This document shows, one piece after another, positions 26,338-34,843 of a DNA stretch of 64,000 nt (its first letter is position 1; the number at the start of each line of letters is the position of its first letter). Source of the stretch: Leptospirales bacterium (lineage in GTDB: Bacteria; Spirochaetota; Leptospiria; Leptospirales; Leptonemataceae); NCBI GenBank assembly GCA_019694685.1, contig JAIBBM010000003.1:1-64000 (forward strand), read 5' to 3'. A model generated the notes under the pieces. The model was not told the origin of the DNA, made no database searches, and saw nothing but the letters and a program-made list of their open reading frames with translations. Both the position numbers and the translations under genes were made by a program.

Positions 26338-28575
26338 ATGCATTCAGGTCGGTGCTGGCTTATTTCAACTGTGCAGGCAAATATACAGATCACTGGAATG
26401 ACGTGCGCCACGTGCGCACTTAGAATTGAAAAGGGTTTGAGCAAGATGCCGGGAGTGGAGAATGCCACGGTAAATTTTGCGACAGGATCCGCGCACGTGA
26501 CGTATGCGGATCATCAAGTGGCCACGGATGCAATGCTCGCTCGAATCCATGATCTGGGTTACGAAGGGGTGATCCCGAACGAAGAAAGCGAAATCACTCA
26601 GATCAAACAAAAAGAAGTTCGCAAACTTCGTCGCCGTCTTATCCTTTCTGCTGTTTTGTCCGCACCTCTTCTCTGGACGATGGGATCGCATATACCCGGT
26701 CTCCACATTTTCGTCCCGCAAATCTTGATGAATCCCTGGGTGCAGTTGCTCCTTGCTTCACCAGTTCAATTCATCATCGGTTTTGCTTTTTACCGTGGCG
26801 CATTTCGCGCGCTTTCCAATGCAACAGCCAACATGGATGTGCTGGTCGCTCTGGGCACTTCGGCAGCATTTTTCTACAGTTTGTTTCTGGCTCTATCCGG
26901 ACATTCGCATCAGGGTCTGTATTTTGAAACCAGTGCAGTGCTCATTACTCTGATTGTGTTTGGAAAGTTTCTGGAATCTGTTGCAACCGGAAGAACGTCA
27001 GGCGCCATTGAGAAGTTGATGAAGCTGCAACCCGATCGCGCTTCTGTCGTGAGAGATGGAACTGAAATTCAGATTTCTCTGGATCAGGTGGTGAAAGGGG
27101 ATCGTATCAATATTCGTCCGGGGGAACGCATTCCAGTGGATGGCCGCGTCATAGACGGTGATTCTCACGTGGACGAATCCATGTTTACAGGTGAGAGTGT
27201 CCCTGTTCACAAACGCAAAGGTGATTCTCTTCTGGCCGGGACTATGAATACAAATGGCGCTTTGCAGATGGAAGCTGACAAAGTGGGTCGCGATACTGCA
27301 CTGGCTGCGGTTGTGCGAGCTGTAGAAGAAGCGCAGGGTAGTCGTGCTCCCATCCAGCGTGTGGCAGATCAGATATCTTCTGTCTTTGTTCCGGTGGTGG
27401 TTCTCGTTGCGCTTGCTGCTGGTGTCTTATCCTACTTGATATTCGTGCCTGGCGAATTTGCCTCTGCTCTGGAGCGAGCCATTGCAGTTCTGGTGATTGC
27501 CTGCCCCTGTGCTCTGGGTCTTGCAACGCCTGCTTCCATTATGGCTGGAACAGGTAGGGCGGCAGAAGCTGGCGTTTTGTTTCGCGGTGGAGAACATCTG
27601 GAAGCTGCGGGGGCTCTCGATTTGATCATCCTGGACAAGACTGGAACTGTGACGATGGGTCAGCCTGCGCTTACGGAAGTGACCGGCGAAATCCCAGAGT
27701 CAGAGATACTCAGAATCGCGGCCTCTGCAGAGACGTCATCGGAGCATCCGATCGCGCAAGCGATTGTGCGAGCAGCGTCTGAACGCTCGATCGTTACGAG
27801 TCCAGTGTCCGGATTCAAAGCTACACCAGGCCAGGGAATTGCCGCAGAACTCGAAGGAAAAGAGATCTTACTTGGGACGGAAGCGTGGCTTGCTCAGAGT
27901 AATATTTCACCTGGAGATGGAACAGCAAGTGCGATCCTCGAAAGCCAGGGAAAGACCGTGGTATACCTCGCGGTAGATGGACGTTATGCGGGATTGCTTG
28001 CGATTTCAGATCAACTCAAGCCATCATCTGCGGCTGCAATTCAGAGATTGCACGAGCTTGGTCTGGAAACATACATGGTAACGGGCGACAATGAAAGAGC
28101 AGCACGCTGGATTGCTTCTCAATGCGGAATAGATCGAGTGGCGGCTCGTGTGCTTCCGGAAGGAAAGGCGCGCATCGTTAGCGAAATGAAACAAGCAGGA
28201 AGAAAAGTAGGAATGGTGGGGGACGGCATCAATGACGCGCCAGCGCTTGCAACGGCAGATACCGGTTTTGCGATTGGCACTGGAACGGATGTGGCCATGG
28301 AAGCAGCGGATGTGAGTCTGATGAGCGGTGATCTGGGTGGAGTGGCGGATGCAATCGAAGCGAGCCGCAGAACCATGCGCAATATACGGCAGAACTTGTT
28401 CTGGGCACTCGCCTATAATTCGCTCGGGATTCCGATTGCGGCTGCGGGTTTGCTCGCTCCCTGGGTTGCCGGCGCTGCGATGGCCATGAGTTCCGTCTCC
28501 GTTGTGACAAATGCACTTCGGCTGCAAAGGATGAAGATCGGAAACAGAACAGTCCGTCGCGAAGAGGTTTCATGA
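26338..28575 (+). CDS. copA: Copper-exporting P1B-type ATPase CopA
   Basis: A single HMA domain carries G-M-T-C-A-T-C (Cys23, Cys26). Eight membrane helices are expected. Catalytic motifs are T-G-E-S in the actuator domain, C-P-C in helix 6, D-K-T-G-T, the His-Pro motif S-E-H-P-I and G-D-G-I-N-D. The C-terminal N-S-L-G-I-P and M-S-S-V-S-V-V segments fit Cu(I) specificity. ATG 26338 lacks a clear ribosome site; a GTG at 26371 would still keep the HMA domain. It exports copper to the periplasm for detoxification, unlike the oxidase-dedicated CcoI. The next gene overlaps it by 4 bases. Confidence 0.94.
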   Translation: MHSGRCWLISTVQANIQITGMTCATCALRIEKGLSKMPGVENATVNFATGSAHVTYADHQVATDAMLARIHDLGYEGVIPNEESEITQIKQKEVRKLRRRLILSAVLSAPLLWTMGSHIPGLHIFVPQILMNPWVQLLLASPVQFIIGFAFYRGAFRALSNATANMDVLVALGTSAAFFYSLFLALSGHSHQGLYFETSAVLITLIVFGKFLESVATGRTSGAIEKLMKLQPDRASVVRDGTEIQISLDQVVKGDRINIRPGERIPVDGRVIDGDSHVDESMFTGESVPVHKRKGDSLLAGTMNTNGALQMEADKVGRDTALAAVVRAVEEAQGSRAPIQRVADQISSVFVPVVVLVALAAGVLSYLIFVPGEFASALERAIAVLVIACPCALGLATPASIMAGTGRAAEAGVLFRGGEHLEAAGALDLIILDKTGTVTMGQPALTEVTGEIPESEILRIAASAETSSEHPIAQAIVRAASERSIVTSPVSGFKATPGQGIAAELEGKEILLGTEAWLAQSNISPGDGTASAILESQGKTVVYLAVDGRYAGLLAISDQLKPSSAAAIQRLHELGLETYMVTGDNERAARWIASQCGIDRVAARVLPEGKARIVSEMKQAGRKVGMVGDGINDAPALATADTGFAIGTGTDVAMEAADVSLMSGDLGGVADAIEASRRTMRNIRQNLFWALAYNSLGIPIAAAGLLAPWVAGAAMAMSSVSVVTNALRLQRMKIGNRTVRREEVS

Positions 28576-29108
28576 ACAGGCTCGGCATATTCGTTTTCGT
28601 TTTGATTCTTGGCTGCGAACATTTTGAAGGAGAGTTATTGGCTCCAAAGGAGTGGATTGAAATCCCGGGCCTCGAAGGTCGCTGGGATGTCCCTCATACT
28701 ACAGACGAACCCATTTCCATCGTGAAGAGCACTCAGGCGAAAGAGTATCGAATTGTGCCTCGTAAGGGCGATGTGCCTGGGGTAGTTCGTTTTGCATCCA
28801 TTGATGGCCGGATCATTGGAGAGTATCGGGATGAAAAAGAAGGCAAGCCAGTCCGCCAGGGTTATATCTTTCGCATGGAGAAGTCAGGCGATTGCTTTCT
28901 GGTTTCTGTTGGTCAGGAAATCACAGAACAAATGGTTAATAAATATAGACTAATTGCTCGTGCCGAAAAGTCGCTCAAGACCAGCCTTCCAACGTATGTG
29001 CTTAATGGGACGGCGGCTCAGAATCGTAGTGCCCTGGATGCACTCTTGAAAGATCCTCATTTTTTTCCGGAACGCCCGGGCTTGAAGATCTGTCGCGTCG
29101 CAAACTAG
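28572..29108 (+). CDS. Putative lipoprotein cotranslated with copA
   Basis: The start ATG overlaps the copA stop (ATGA), implying coupled translation. The N-terminus is a short signal peptide ending L-I-L-G-C, a good lipobox with Cys at residue 15. The rest of the 178-residue protein is beta-rich with no Cys- or Met-rich copper motif that I can see. A role beside copper export is inferred from the overlap only. Confidence 0.7.
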   Translation: MNRLGIFVFVLILGCEHFEGELLAPKEWIEIPGLEGRWDVPHTTDEPISIVKSTQAKEYRIVPRKGDVPGVVRFASIDGRIIGEYRDEKEGKPVRQGYIFRMEKSGDCFLVSVGQEITEQMVNKYRLIARAEKSLKTSLPTYVLNGTAAQNRSALDALLKDPHFFPERPGLKICRVAN

Positions 29109-30013
29109 AAGTGCGTGTAGCGCGAGAGAAACTCGTCCATCCATTTCTTATATTCAGCATAGTTCATATCAATGGATTTGCCGTGTTTTGCGCCGCGGTC
29201 TGTTAAGTGAAGAACCTTGCGATCATGGGAGACTGCCTTGTAGATCAATTCTGAATGGTAGGGACTTGTGTAATCGTCCTGAAGTGAATGAACCAGGAAA
29301 ACGGGTGCAGTAATTTTTGGGGCAGCATCCATCGGGGATACATCTTTGATCTTGAAGTTTGCCCGCTTCTCTGCGAAGAAAAATGCAACCGGAATGAGTA
29401 CTCGAATTGCCGGTCCATATTGTTTCTCCGCCTGTTCGTGAAAGATCGCACTCGCGTTGCTAAACGGAGAATCGGCTGCGACAAATGCAAGAGTGGTCTC
29501 TGCTGCCGTCAGCAGGCTGACCGCTCCGCCCAGGGATTCACCCATCATTCCGACTTCCGAATCTCGTAGAACCAGTTCCTTCTTCAACCACGCGGCTACG
29601 TCTACCATGTCATAGCGATCGTAGTATCCGTACGTGCAAAAATCGCCACTGGATTCTCCATGGTATCTGCCATCCACGGACAGAGCAGCACAACCCCTCT
29701 CAAAAAATAGTCTAGCATACTTCAATCCTCCCCATCGCGTACCTGTATGTCCGTGGTGAAGGATAGCTGCGCATTTTTTCCCGGAGGGATTGCGAAACAA
29801 CCATGCAGAGATATGACCGGATCTAGTAGGAATGACAACAGACTCCGGTTGGGGGAGTCCAAAATCTGCCGGAGAATTGAGTTTCAGATTGATGCGATCT
29901 TGCTCAACGGAGTGTTTTTGCGAAAGAATGATCACGGATGAAAAATACCAGCTCGCACCTGCAAACGTGATCAGAGCGGTACCCCCGGCGAGTATCAGGG
30001 TTTTGATTTTCAT
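29105..30013 (-). CDS. Alpha/beta hydrolase, membrane anchored
   Basis: I start at ATG 30013, which begins directly before an N-terminal membrane segment; an ATG at 30106 would add 31 uncharacteristic residues. The hydrolase fold is shown by H-H-G-H-T-G-T-R at the oxyanion region, the nucleophile elbow G-E-S-L-G-G, Asp in V-H-S-L-Q-D-D and a final His in K-H-G-K-S. The architecture matches the serine aminopeptidase-like (S9/S33-type) hydrolases with an unknown substrate. The 3' end overlaps the end of the copA-linked lipoprotein gene. Confidence 0.85.
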   Translation of the reverse strand: MKIKTLILAGGTALITFAGASWYFSSVIILSQKHSVEQDRINLKLNSPADFGLPQPESVVIPTRSGHISAWLFRNPSGKKCAAILHHGHTGTRWGGLKYARLFFERGCAALSVDGRYHGESSGDFCTYGYYDRYDMVDVAAWLKKELVLRDSEVGMMGESLGGAVSLLTAAETTLAFVAADSPFSNASAIFHEQAEKQYGPAIRVLIPVAFFFAEKRANFKIKDVSPMDAAPKITAPVFLVHSLQDDYTSPYHSELIYKAVSHDRKVLHLTDRGAKHGKSIDMNYAEYKKWMDEFLSRYTHF

Positions 30014-30156
30014 TTTCGCAAACTCTGCGACCGGACGTTTGCGGCAATCCCAAATTGAACCTGTGCCTGTGGTCGCATAACGGTTTTCGGTCACAAAATT
30101 TGCCATGAATTGAAATAGAATTGCGAGGAGCGTATCGCGCGAGCGAATGCGCCAGG

Positions 30157-32499
30157 ATGCAGTTTACCAATCACACTGTCGGCAGAATTGCACCGGCCCT
30201 CCTCACGTTGATCATTTCTTTGTACTTCTTCGTGCGAGGGAGAGGTCAGAAAGCATCCTTCTGGCTGGGGTTGTATTTTGCACTTCTTAGCGTGTTTAAC
30301 ATAGGTTATATTCTGGGATACTCCGTGGATCACCCGCGTGGAGGCTATGCCTGGTATCTTGCCTGTGCCATTTCATTTGCCGCCGCTGCGCGCATCCAAT
30401 TCGCATACAGCTTTCCGTCCGAATTTAGACCGCGCGAAAAGCGCGCAGCTCTTATCCTCGCCTTCGCGGCATCAGGGGCAGCACTCGTTGACTACGGGCT
30501 GAGAGTTGGGTCGGACTTTGGTTTCAATCTGAAGCATCACCTGTACGGATCCACGTATTCCTCACTCTGGGTGCCCATGGTCAGTTTTGTTTGTTTCTTC
30601 TGGAGCATTGTAGTATCCGTGCGTCGCGCACTGGAGCTGCTTCGATCCGGTCGCAAGAAATCCGGATCCCTGGTTTTCGCATGGAGGAACAATCCTGAGT
30701 TTCGCGCAGTCTGCTATCTGGCGGGGCTCACAACCATGGAATTGCTCGTGAATGGCGCCTATCTGTTGGAATACGGACGAGCTGTTCGCACCCAGTTCCT
30801 GCCACAGTTTATGAACGTTTCGCTTCTCGTGATTTTTGGAGGTTACGTCCTACTCTATTCGACTGCACCATCTACGCGAACTGGCTTTCTTTCAAAACTG
30901 GTTGGCGTTTGTCTGGTTTCTGTGCTTCCGATGATTGGCGCACTTGGATCTGCTTTTCAGAATATGGATCTGGATCGATTTCTAGGCGAGCGAATGCTCG
31001 TCGGTCGAACGGCACTTCAGTATCTGCGCCAGGGAAATCCAGTACCTTCTTCTGTGGCTTTTATTGTAACAGATTCTGATTCTCCAGTCTATGCGATCAC
31101 TCCAGGTGCGGCGGATGCAGCTCGGTCCACGGATGTATTCGATGGACGTTTCTATTTCGCACAGTCGCATTCTGAACGATATTTTTCAGCAATCATTTCC
31201 GATGAGGCAGGTCACAGGACGCGGGCCGGTTTTAGATATGAAGATTACCGAGCGAGACTCGATGAGTCCTCGCGATTGATTGTGTACGCCCTGGTGATGG
31301 CAGCACTCATCATTGCGCTGTTGTTTCCGTTTCTGTTTCGCGCGAGTTTGCTCATGCCGCTTCGCCTGCTTCTAAACGATCTTAAACAAATTAAAGAATC
31401 AAAAGTGGATCCAGGCCTGGATGAAATCGGCGCACTGCGTGCTTCGTTCGGCAGGATGTTGGATTTAATTCGTGAAACCAGTAAGCGGATTCCGGATTTC
31501 GCGCCGCACCTGAATCAAATGGAAGACCTGGCCGCCACAGAGCCGGGTCGCATTGAAATTGGAGGGCGCACGCTCATCTATCGATCACGTGCGATGCGAA
31601 GGTTGATCGAGCAGGTCGCGCGGGCCCGGGAGTATCGCTTTCCTGTTTTGATCACGGGTGAAACAGGCACTGGCAAGGAACTCGTCGCGCGCATGGTTCA
31701 TTCAGACGATCCGGTGCCGTTTGTAGCAGTGAATTGTGCGGCATTGCCGGAGACACTCTGGGAATCGGAGGTGTTCGGACACAAGAAGGGAGCATTCACA
31801 GATGCAAAGTCCGATCGTCGCGGACGAATTGTGGAAGCAGGAGACGGGGTTTTATTTTTTGATGAGATTGGAGAGATGCCTCTGGCCATGCAGGCGAAGA
31901 TGCTTCGTCTTCTTCAGGAAGGTCAGTTTTCTCCTGTTGGTTCAGACCTTACACTCACAGCCGGCTGCCGGTTCATTTTCGCAACCAACAGAAATCTAGC
32001 AGATCTAGTCAAAGAGAAGAAGTTTCGGGAAGATCTGCTGTATCGCATTCGCGTGTTTCACCTCGAAGTTCCTCCGTTGAGAGAGCGCCCTGAAGACATA
32101 GGTGATTTGTTGCGTTTCTTTATGGAACGATTCGCGCGAGATCACAAACGGACTGTTCCCTCTCTGGAGCCAGCTGCTTTGCATGCTCTGGTTCAATACA
32201 GGTGGCCGGGCAACATTCGCGAGGTTGAAAATGCGGTGATTCGTGCCATGGCCGCGGGGAGTGATGTCCTTGGTTCCGAGTTATTTCCAGAAGTGGGGGG
32301 AGCCCGTCATGCGAGTGGTGCGTCGAGTGGGGTGGCCGTGGCCATTGATCTGGATTCCGAAATTCGAAGATACTCACGTTCTTTGATCGAAAGGGCTCTT
32401 GAGCAGGCGAAGGGGAATAAGACGCAGGCAGCGGAGCTCCTCGGAATCAAGCGCACAACACTGCGCTATCGCATGCGCGACATTGGCCTCGAGGATTGA
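30157..32499 (+). CDS. Membrane-bound sigma-54 activator (7TM sensor, AAA+, Fis HTH)
   Basis: About seven N-terminal helices (1..240) and a short extracytoplasmic region are followed by another membrane helix (about 380..400) and a linker. A sigma-54 interaction AAA+ domain follows: Walker A G-E-T-G-T-G-K-E near 500, loop G-A-F-T-D-A near 545 (usual form G-A-F-T-G-A) and Walker B L-F-F-D-E-I-G-E. A Fis-type helix-turn-helix lies at the C-terminus (N-K-T-Q-A-A-E-L-L-G-I). Membrane-integral activators are uncommon. The sensor half is closely related to that of the phosphatase at 34844. A sigma-54 promoter lies just downstream, so the secreted hydrolase gene is the likely target. ATG 30157 lacks a strong ribosome site. 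Confidence 0.9.
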   Translation: MQFTNHTVGRIAPALLTLIISLYFFVRGRGQKASFWLGLYFALLSVFNIGYILGYSVDHPRGGYAWYLACAISFAAAARIQFAYSFPSEFRPREKRAALILAFAASGAALVDYGLRVGSDFGFNLKHHLYGSTYSSLWVPMVSFVCFFWSIVVSVRRALELLRSGRKKSGSLVFAWRNNPEFRAVCYLAGLTTMELLVNGAYLLEYGRAVRTQFLPQFMNVSLLVIFGGYVLLYSTAPSTRTGFLSKLVGVCLVSVLPMIGALGSAFQNMDLDRFLGERMLVGRTALQYLRQGNPVPSSVAFIVTDSDSPVYAITPGAADAARSTDVFDGRFYFAQSHSERYFSAIISDEAGHRTRAGFRYEDYRARLDESSRLIVYALVMAALIIALLFPFLFRASLLMPLRLLLNDLKQIKESKVDPGLDEIGALRASFGRMLDLIRETSKRIPDFAPHLNQMEDLAATEPGRIEIGGRTLIYRSRAMRRLIEQVARAREYRFPVLITGETGTGKELVARMVHSDDPVPFVAVNCAALPETLWESEVFGHKKGAFTDAKSDRRGRIVEAGDGVLFFDEIGEMPLAMQAKMLRLLQEGQFSPVGSDLTLTAGCRFIFATNRNLADLVKEKKFREDLLYRIRVFHLEVPPLRERPEDIGDLLRFFMERFARDHKRTVPSLEPAALHALVQYRWPGNIREVENAVIRAMAAGSDVLGSELFPEVGGARHASGASSGVAVAIDLDSEIRRYSRSLIERALEQAKGNKTQAAELLGIKRTTLRYRMRDIGLED

Positions 32500-32524
32500 T
32501 TTCTCTTTCGATCCAATCCGGCGG

Positions 32525-32556
32525 TGGCAAATTTTTGCCGGTGACAAAATTCTGCC
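32525..32556 (+). promoter_or_regulatory. Tandem operator-like repeats (candidate activator binding sites)
   Basis: Two copies of a 15-base element lie 17 bases apart, at 32525..32539 and 32542..32556, agreeing at 12 of 15 positions. The first contains the inverted repeat GGCAAA-N2-TTTGCC. They sit about 105 to 125 bases upstream of the expected start of the sigma-54 promoter, a usual distance for enhancer sites of Fis-type activators. Confidence 0.5.
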
Positions 32557-32620
32557 AGTAACGGTTTCTTAAATTAGCCACAAAACCAGTGTTTCAAGAC
32601 AAATGACCTCACTTAACTCC

Positions 32621-32638
32621 CTGGTACGCGACCTGCAA
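32621..32638 (+). promoter_or_regulatory. Sigma-54 (-24/-12) promoter
   Basis: CTGGTACG-N4-CTGCA matches the sigma-54 consensus TGGCACG-N4-TTGCA with two substitutions and has the obligatory GG-N10-GC spacing (GG at 32623, GC at 32635). The expected transcription start is near 32648, about 40 bases before the ATG at 32688. Confidence 0.65.
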
Positions 32639-32687
32639 TAGGTTCCCCGTGAGCCTAGCGGCTCAACAAACAAAACAGGGGGAGAGA

Positions 32688-33542
32688 ATGAAAAAGTACC
32701 TCACGAGCATGATTGCTCTGATTGCTTTGTCAGGTTCCATTTACGCGGAGAAAGTGATCTACGTTCATGGAATGAGCCTGACTGAGTCAAACGCACATTG
32801 CCAGGACACAAAGGATTGCGCATACTGGGAGTCGCACGTCGGCGGAGATTACGTCTTCGTAGGATATGATGGACGTCAGAACCCGTTCGGTGGAACCGAT
32901 GTGAGCGGAAGCGTACGTTTGCTCCAGCTTCTCAACAAATATTGCCGCAAGGATCAAGGCCAGAGCTGCAGGTTGATCGATGATTCACTTGGTGGTTTCA
33001 CCGGAGCCGGCACTGTGTCCATGTACAACAAGACAGGATTGTACAACATACTGTATGTGACTCAAATTGTTTCTGCGGAAGGCGGTTCCGAAATCGCCAA
33101 TCTCGGAGACACTGCGATTGATATACTCAAAGTAGTTTTCAATCTGAATGGTGATGGAGCGCAAGCTCTGATTGACTCTCACAGTGCAATTCAGGCTCTC
33201 GTAACAACGAGTGCTCGTGCATTGTTCGATCACAATCGTTCCAACGGCACTGTCTTCTACCATGTAAACGCAAACAAATCGTTCTTCCTTGCAGATCCAT
33301 TTCTGCCTGGCACAGACGATTCTCTCGTTGCGTTCCACAGTTCATGCGGGTACAGGACAACCGGTGCGTTCAGCAAGTGTATGGGAGAAAAGATTCGCTC
33401 CTGCGCACTTTGTTTCTGGGAAACTCCGAAACTCATCACGCCGTTTGACAATCACAAGATGCATCCGCTGGTTCCGCTCACTGGAATTGACATTCCTCAT
33501 GCGCAGGGCCATCACGACGTCCGTTATCACGGCGCGCTTTGA
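32688..33542 (+). CDS. Secreted alpha/beta hydrolase-like (lipase-type) protein
   Basis: ATG 32688 follows GGGGGAG. A signal peptide (about 1..21) ends S-I-Y-A. The mature protein opens with V-I-Y-V-H-G, an oxyanion-type strand and loop. A nucleophile elbow follows as D-D-S-L-G-G (Ser about residue 103), then a possible acid in G-T-D-D-S-L-V-A-F-H-S-S-C-G and His residues near the C-terminus (G-H-H-D-V-R). This order resembles secreted lipases. The residue before Ser is Asp rather than the usual His. It is followed by a strong terminator, so it is transcribed alone, probably from the sigma-54 promoter. The substrate is unknown. Confidence 0.7.
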   Translation: MKKYLTSMIALIALSGSIYAEKVIYVHGMSLTESNAHCQDTKDCAYWESHVGGDYVFVGYDGRQNPFGGTDVSGSVRLLQLLNKYCRKDQGQSCRLIDDSLGGFTGAGTVSMYNKTGLYNILYVTQIVSAEGGSEIANLGDTAIDILKVVFNLNGDGAQALIDSHSAIQALVTTSARALFDHNRSNGTVFYHVNANKSFFLADPFLPGTDDSLVAFHSSCGYRTTGAFSKCMGEKIRSCALCFWETPKLITPFDNHKMHPLVPLTGIDIPHAQGHHDVRYHGAL

Positions 33543-33550
33543 TTTCTCTT

Positions 33551-33578
33551 TGAGCCGGTTCGCCGGCTCAATTTTTTT
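33551..33578 (+). terminator. Rho-independent terminator of the hydrolase gene
   Basis: A perfect 8-base stem TGAGCCGG / CCGGCTCA with a TTCG loop is followed by A and seven T, starting 8 bases after the stop codon. Confidence 0.92.
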
Positions 33579-33591
33579 GTGGGGGATGGTT

Positions 33592-34755
33592 ATGAATCGT
33601 AAATACTTTACAATCTTTATTATTGTCGCAGTTTTTTTGACCGTTGGTCTTGCGCTTCTTCTGATTCCGGACAACAAGCAGAGCAGACACGGCAGTGATT
33701 CTGCCCGATCTCTTTCCGATCCAAGTCGGGACATGGGTGCGGATCCAGCCGCTGGAATTGATCCTGAACAGTTGATTGCAGACTACAAGGAGTGGGCAAA
33801 ATACCCGCCTGATTCGCGGCCTCTACTGGAATCGCACGTGGACGTCATTGATTTCAGAAAAATCCCGAACACAGTCCAGCGCATGCCCACCAGAGATGGC
33901 GATAAGCTTCGCGAGTCCGGCTTTTCGTGTCTGCTGCAACCGGAGAAGCACACGGCCACAGAGGGAGAGAACATGCGCATCTTTCTGTCCTGCACGCATA
34001 CAGGCAGGCCTGAGCGCGAAAGTATCCGTATTAAGGAAATCAAGCTTGAGGCGGTTGCAGGTTCGCGTCGCTTCATGCCGATTCCGCCAACAGTGAGTGA
34101 TGCGGGTGATAAAGGGGATGAGTCCGCGGGGGATCGTATCTATACTCTGGAGTTTCGTCCGCGTCAGAGCGATTGGGCAGACATGCATTTGACCGTGAAC
34201 TTTTTGATTGAGTCGGATACTACGAGCTTCACTCATTCTCTGGCCACGCACTTTTTTTCGTCACCTGTAGCGCCTGCCAGATTCACTGGAAATTTTTCAG
34301 AGAAGATCGATCATGGATCTCTGGTGGTGACCGCGGAGCTCGATGTGGTGAAGGCTGGAAACTATACGATCGAAGCGAATTTGATGGGAGATTCTGCCCC
34401 GGTTGCATTCGCGCGTCAGGACGCCAATCTTCGTTCTGGAAAACAAACTGTGGATTTGCTTTTTTATGGAAAGGTGTTTCACGACCGCGATGTTCCAGGG
34501 CCCTATCGACTGGTTGGTTTGCGTGGATCGCTGAATACAGACGTGATTCAGCCGGAGGATCTAGCCCGATCTCCTCAAGAAGTAGAACGATTCTTGAGCC
34601 AGATTCGCAGCGATCGCCCTATGCGGATGGTCATTCCTTATTACGACAAAGAATATAAAACAGCCCGCTATTCGCTCGACGTATTTACGGACCGCGAATA
34701 CGATTCGCCCGGGAAGCAGCAGAGAATTGCAGATCTATCTGCGCTGCGTCGCTGA
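33592..34755 (+). CDS. Exported protein with C-terminal beta domains (DUF4785-like)
   Basis: The frame is open back into the hydrolase gene, but ATG 33592 lies after GGGGG and right behind the terminator. One N-terminal membrane segment (about 4..22) anchors the protein. A low-complexity linker comes next, then beta-sandwich domains; the segment L-L-F-Y-G-K-V-F-H-D-R and P-Y-R-L-V-G-L-R-G resembles the DUF4785 or choice-of-anchor type of exported proteins. This match is from memory and moderate. A small role near the cell surface is possible; no catalytic motif is visible. Confidence 0.65.
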   Translation: MNRKYFTIFIIVAVFLTVGLALLLIPDNKQSRHGSDSARSLSDPSRDMGADPAAGIDPEQLIADYKEWAKYPPDSRPLLESHVDVIDFRKIPNTVQRMPTRDGDKLRESGFSCLLQPEKHTATEGENMRIFLSCTHTGRPERESIRIKEIKLEAVAGSRRFMPIPPTVSDAGDKGDESAGDRIYTLEFRPRQSDWADMHLTVNFLIESDTTSFTHSLATHFFSSPVAPARFTGNFSEKIDHGSLVVTAELDVVKAGNYTIEANLMGDSAPVAFARQDANLRSGKQTVDLLFYGKVFHDRDVPGPYRLVGLRGSLNTDVIQPEDLARSPQEVERFLSQIRSDRPMRMVIPYYDKEYKTARYSLDVFTDREYDSPGKQQRIADLSALRR

Positions 34756-34843
34756 GTCGGGACCGGCATCTTTTTTTGAAACGAAGGTGCCGGTTGTGCT
34801 CCAGATATGATTGACGTGCATTGTATGCGAACTCATTCAAACG

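Noticed and set aside
32525..32540. GGCAAA-N2-TTTGCC as a terminator for the activator gene
   Set aside because: No T-tract follows and a second diverged copy lies 17 bases on, which fits binding sites better.
34756..34805. ACCGGCA/TGCCGGT inverted repeat around a T-run
   Set aside because: The T-run lies in the loop rather than after the stem, so it does not look like a terminator, and no other role is visible.
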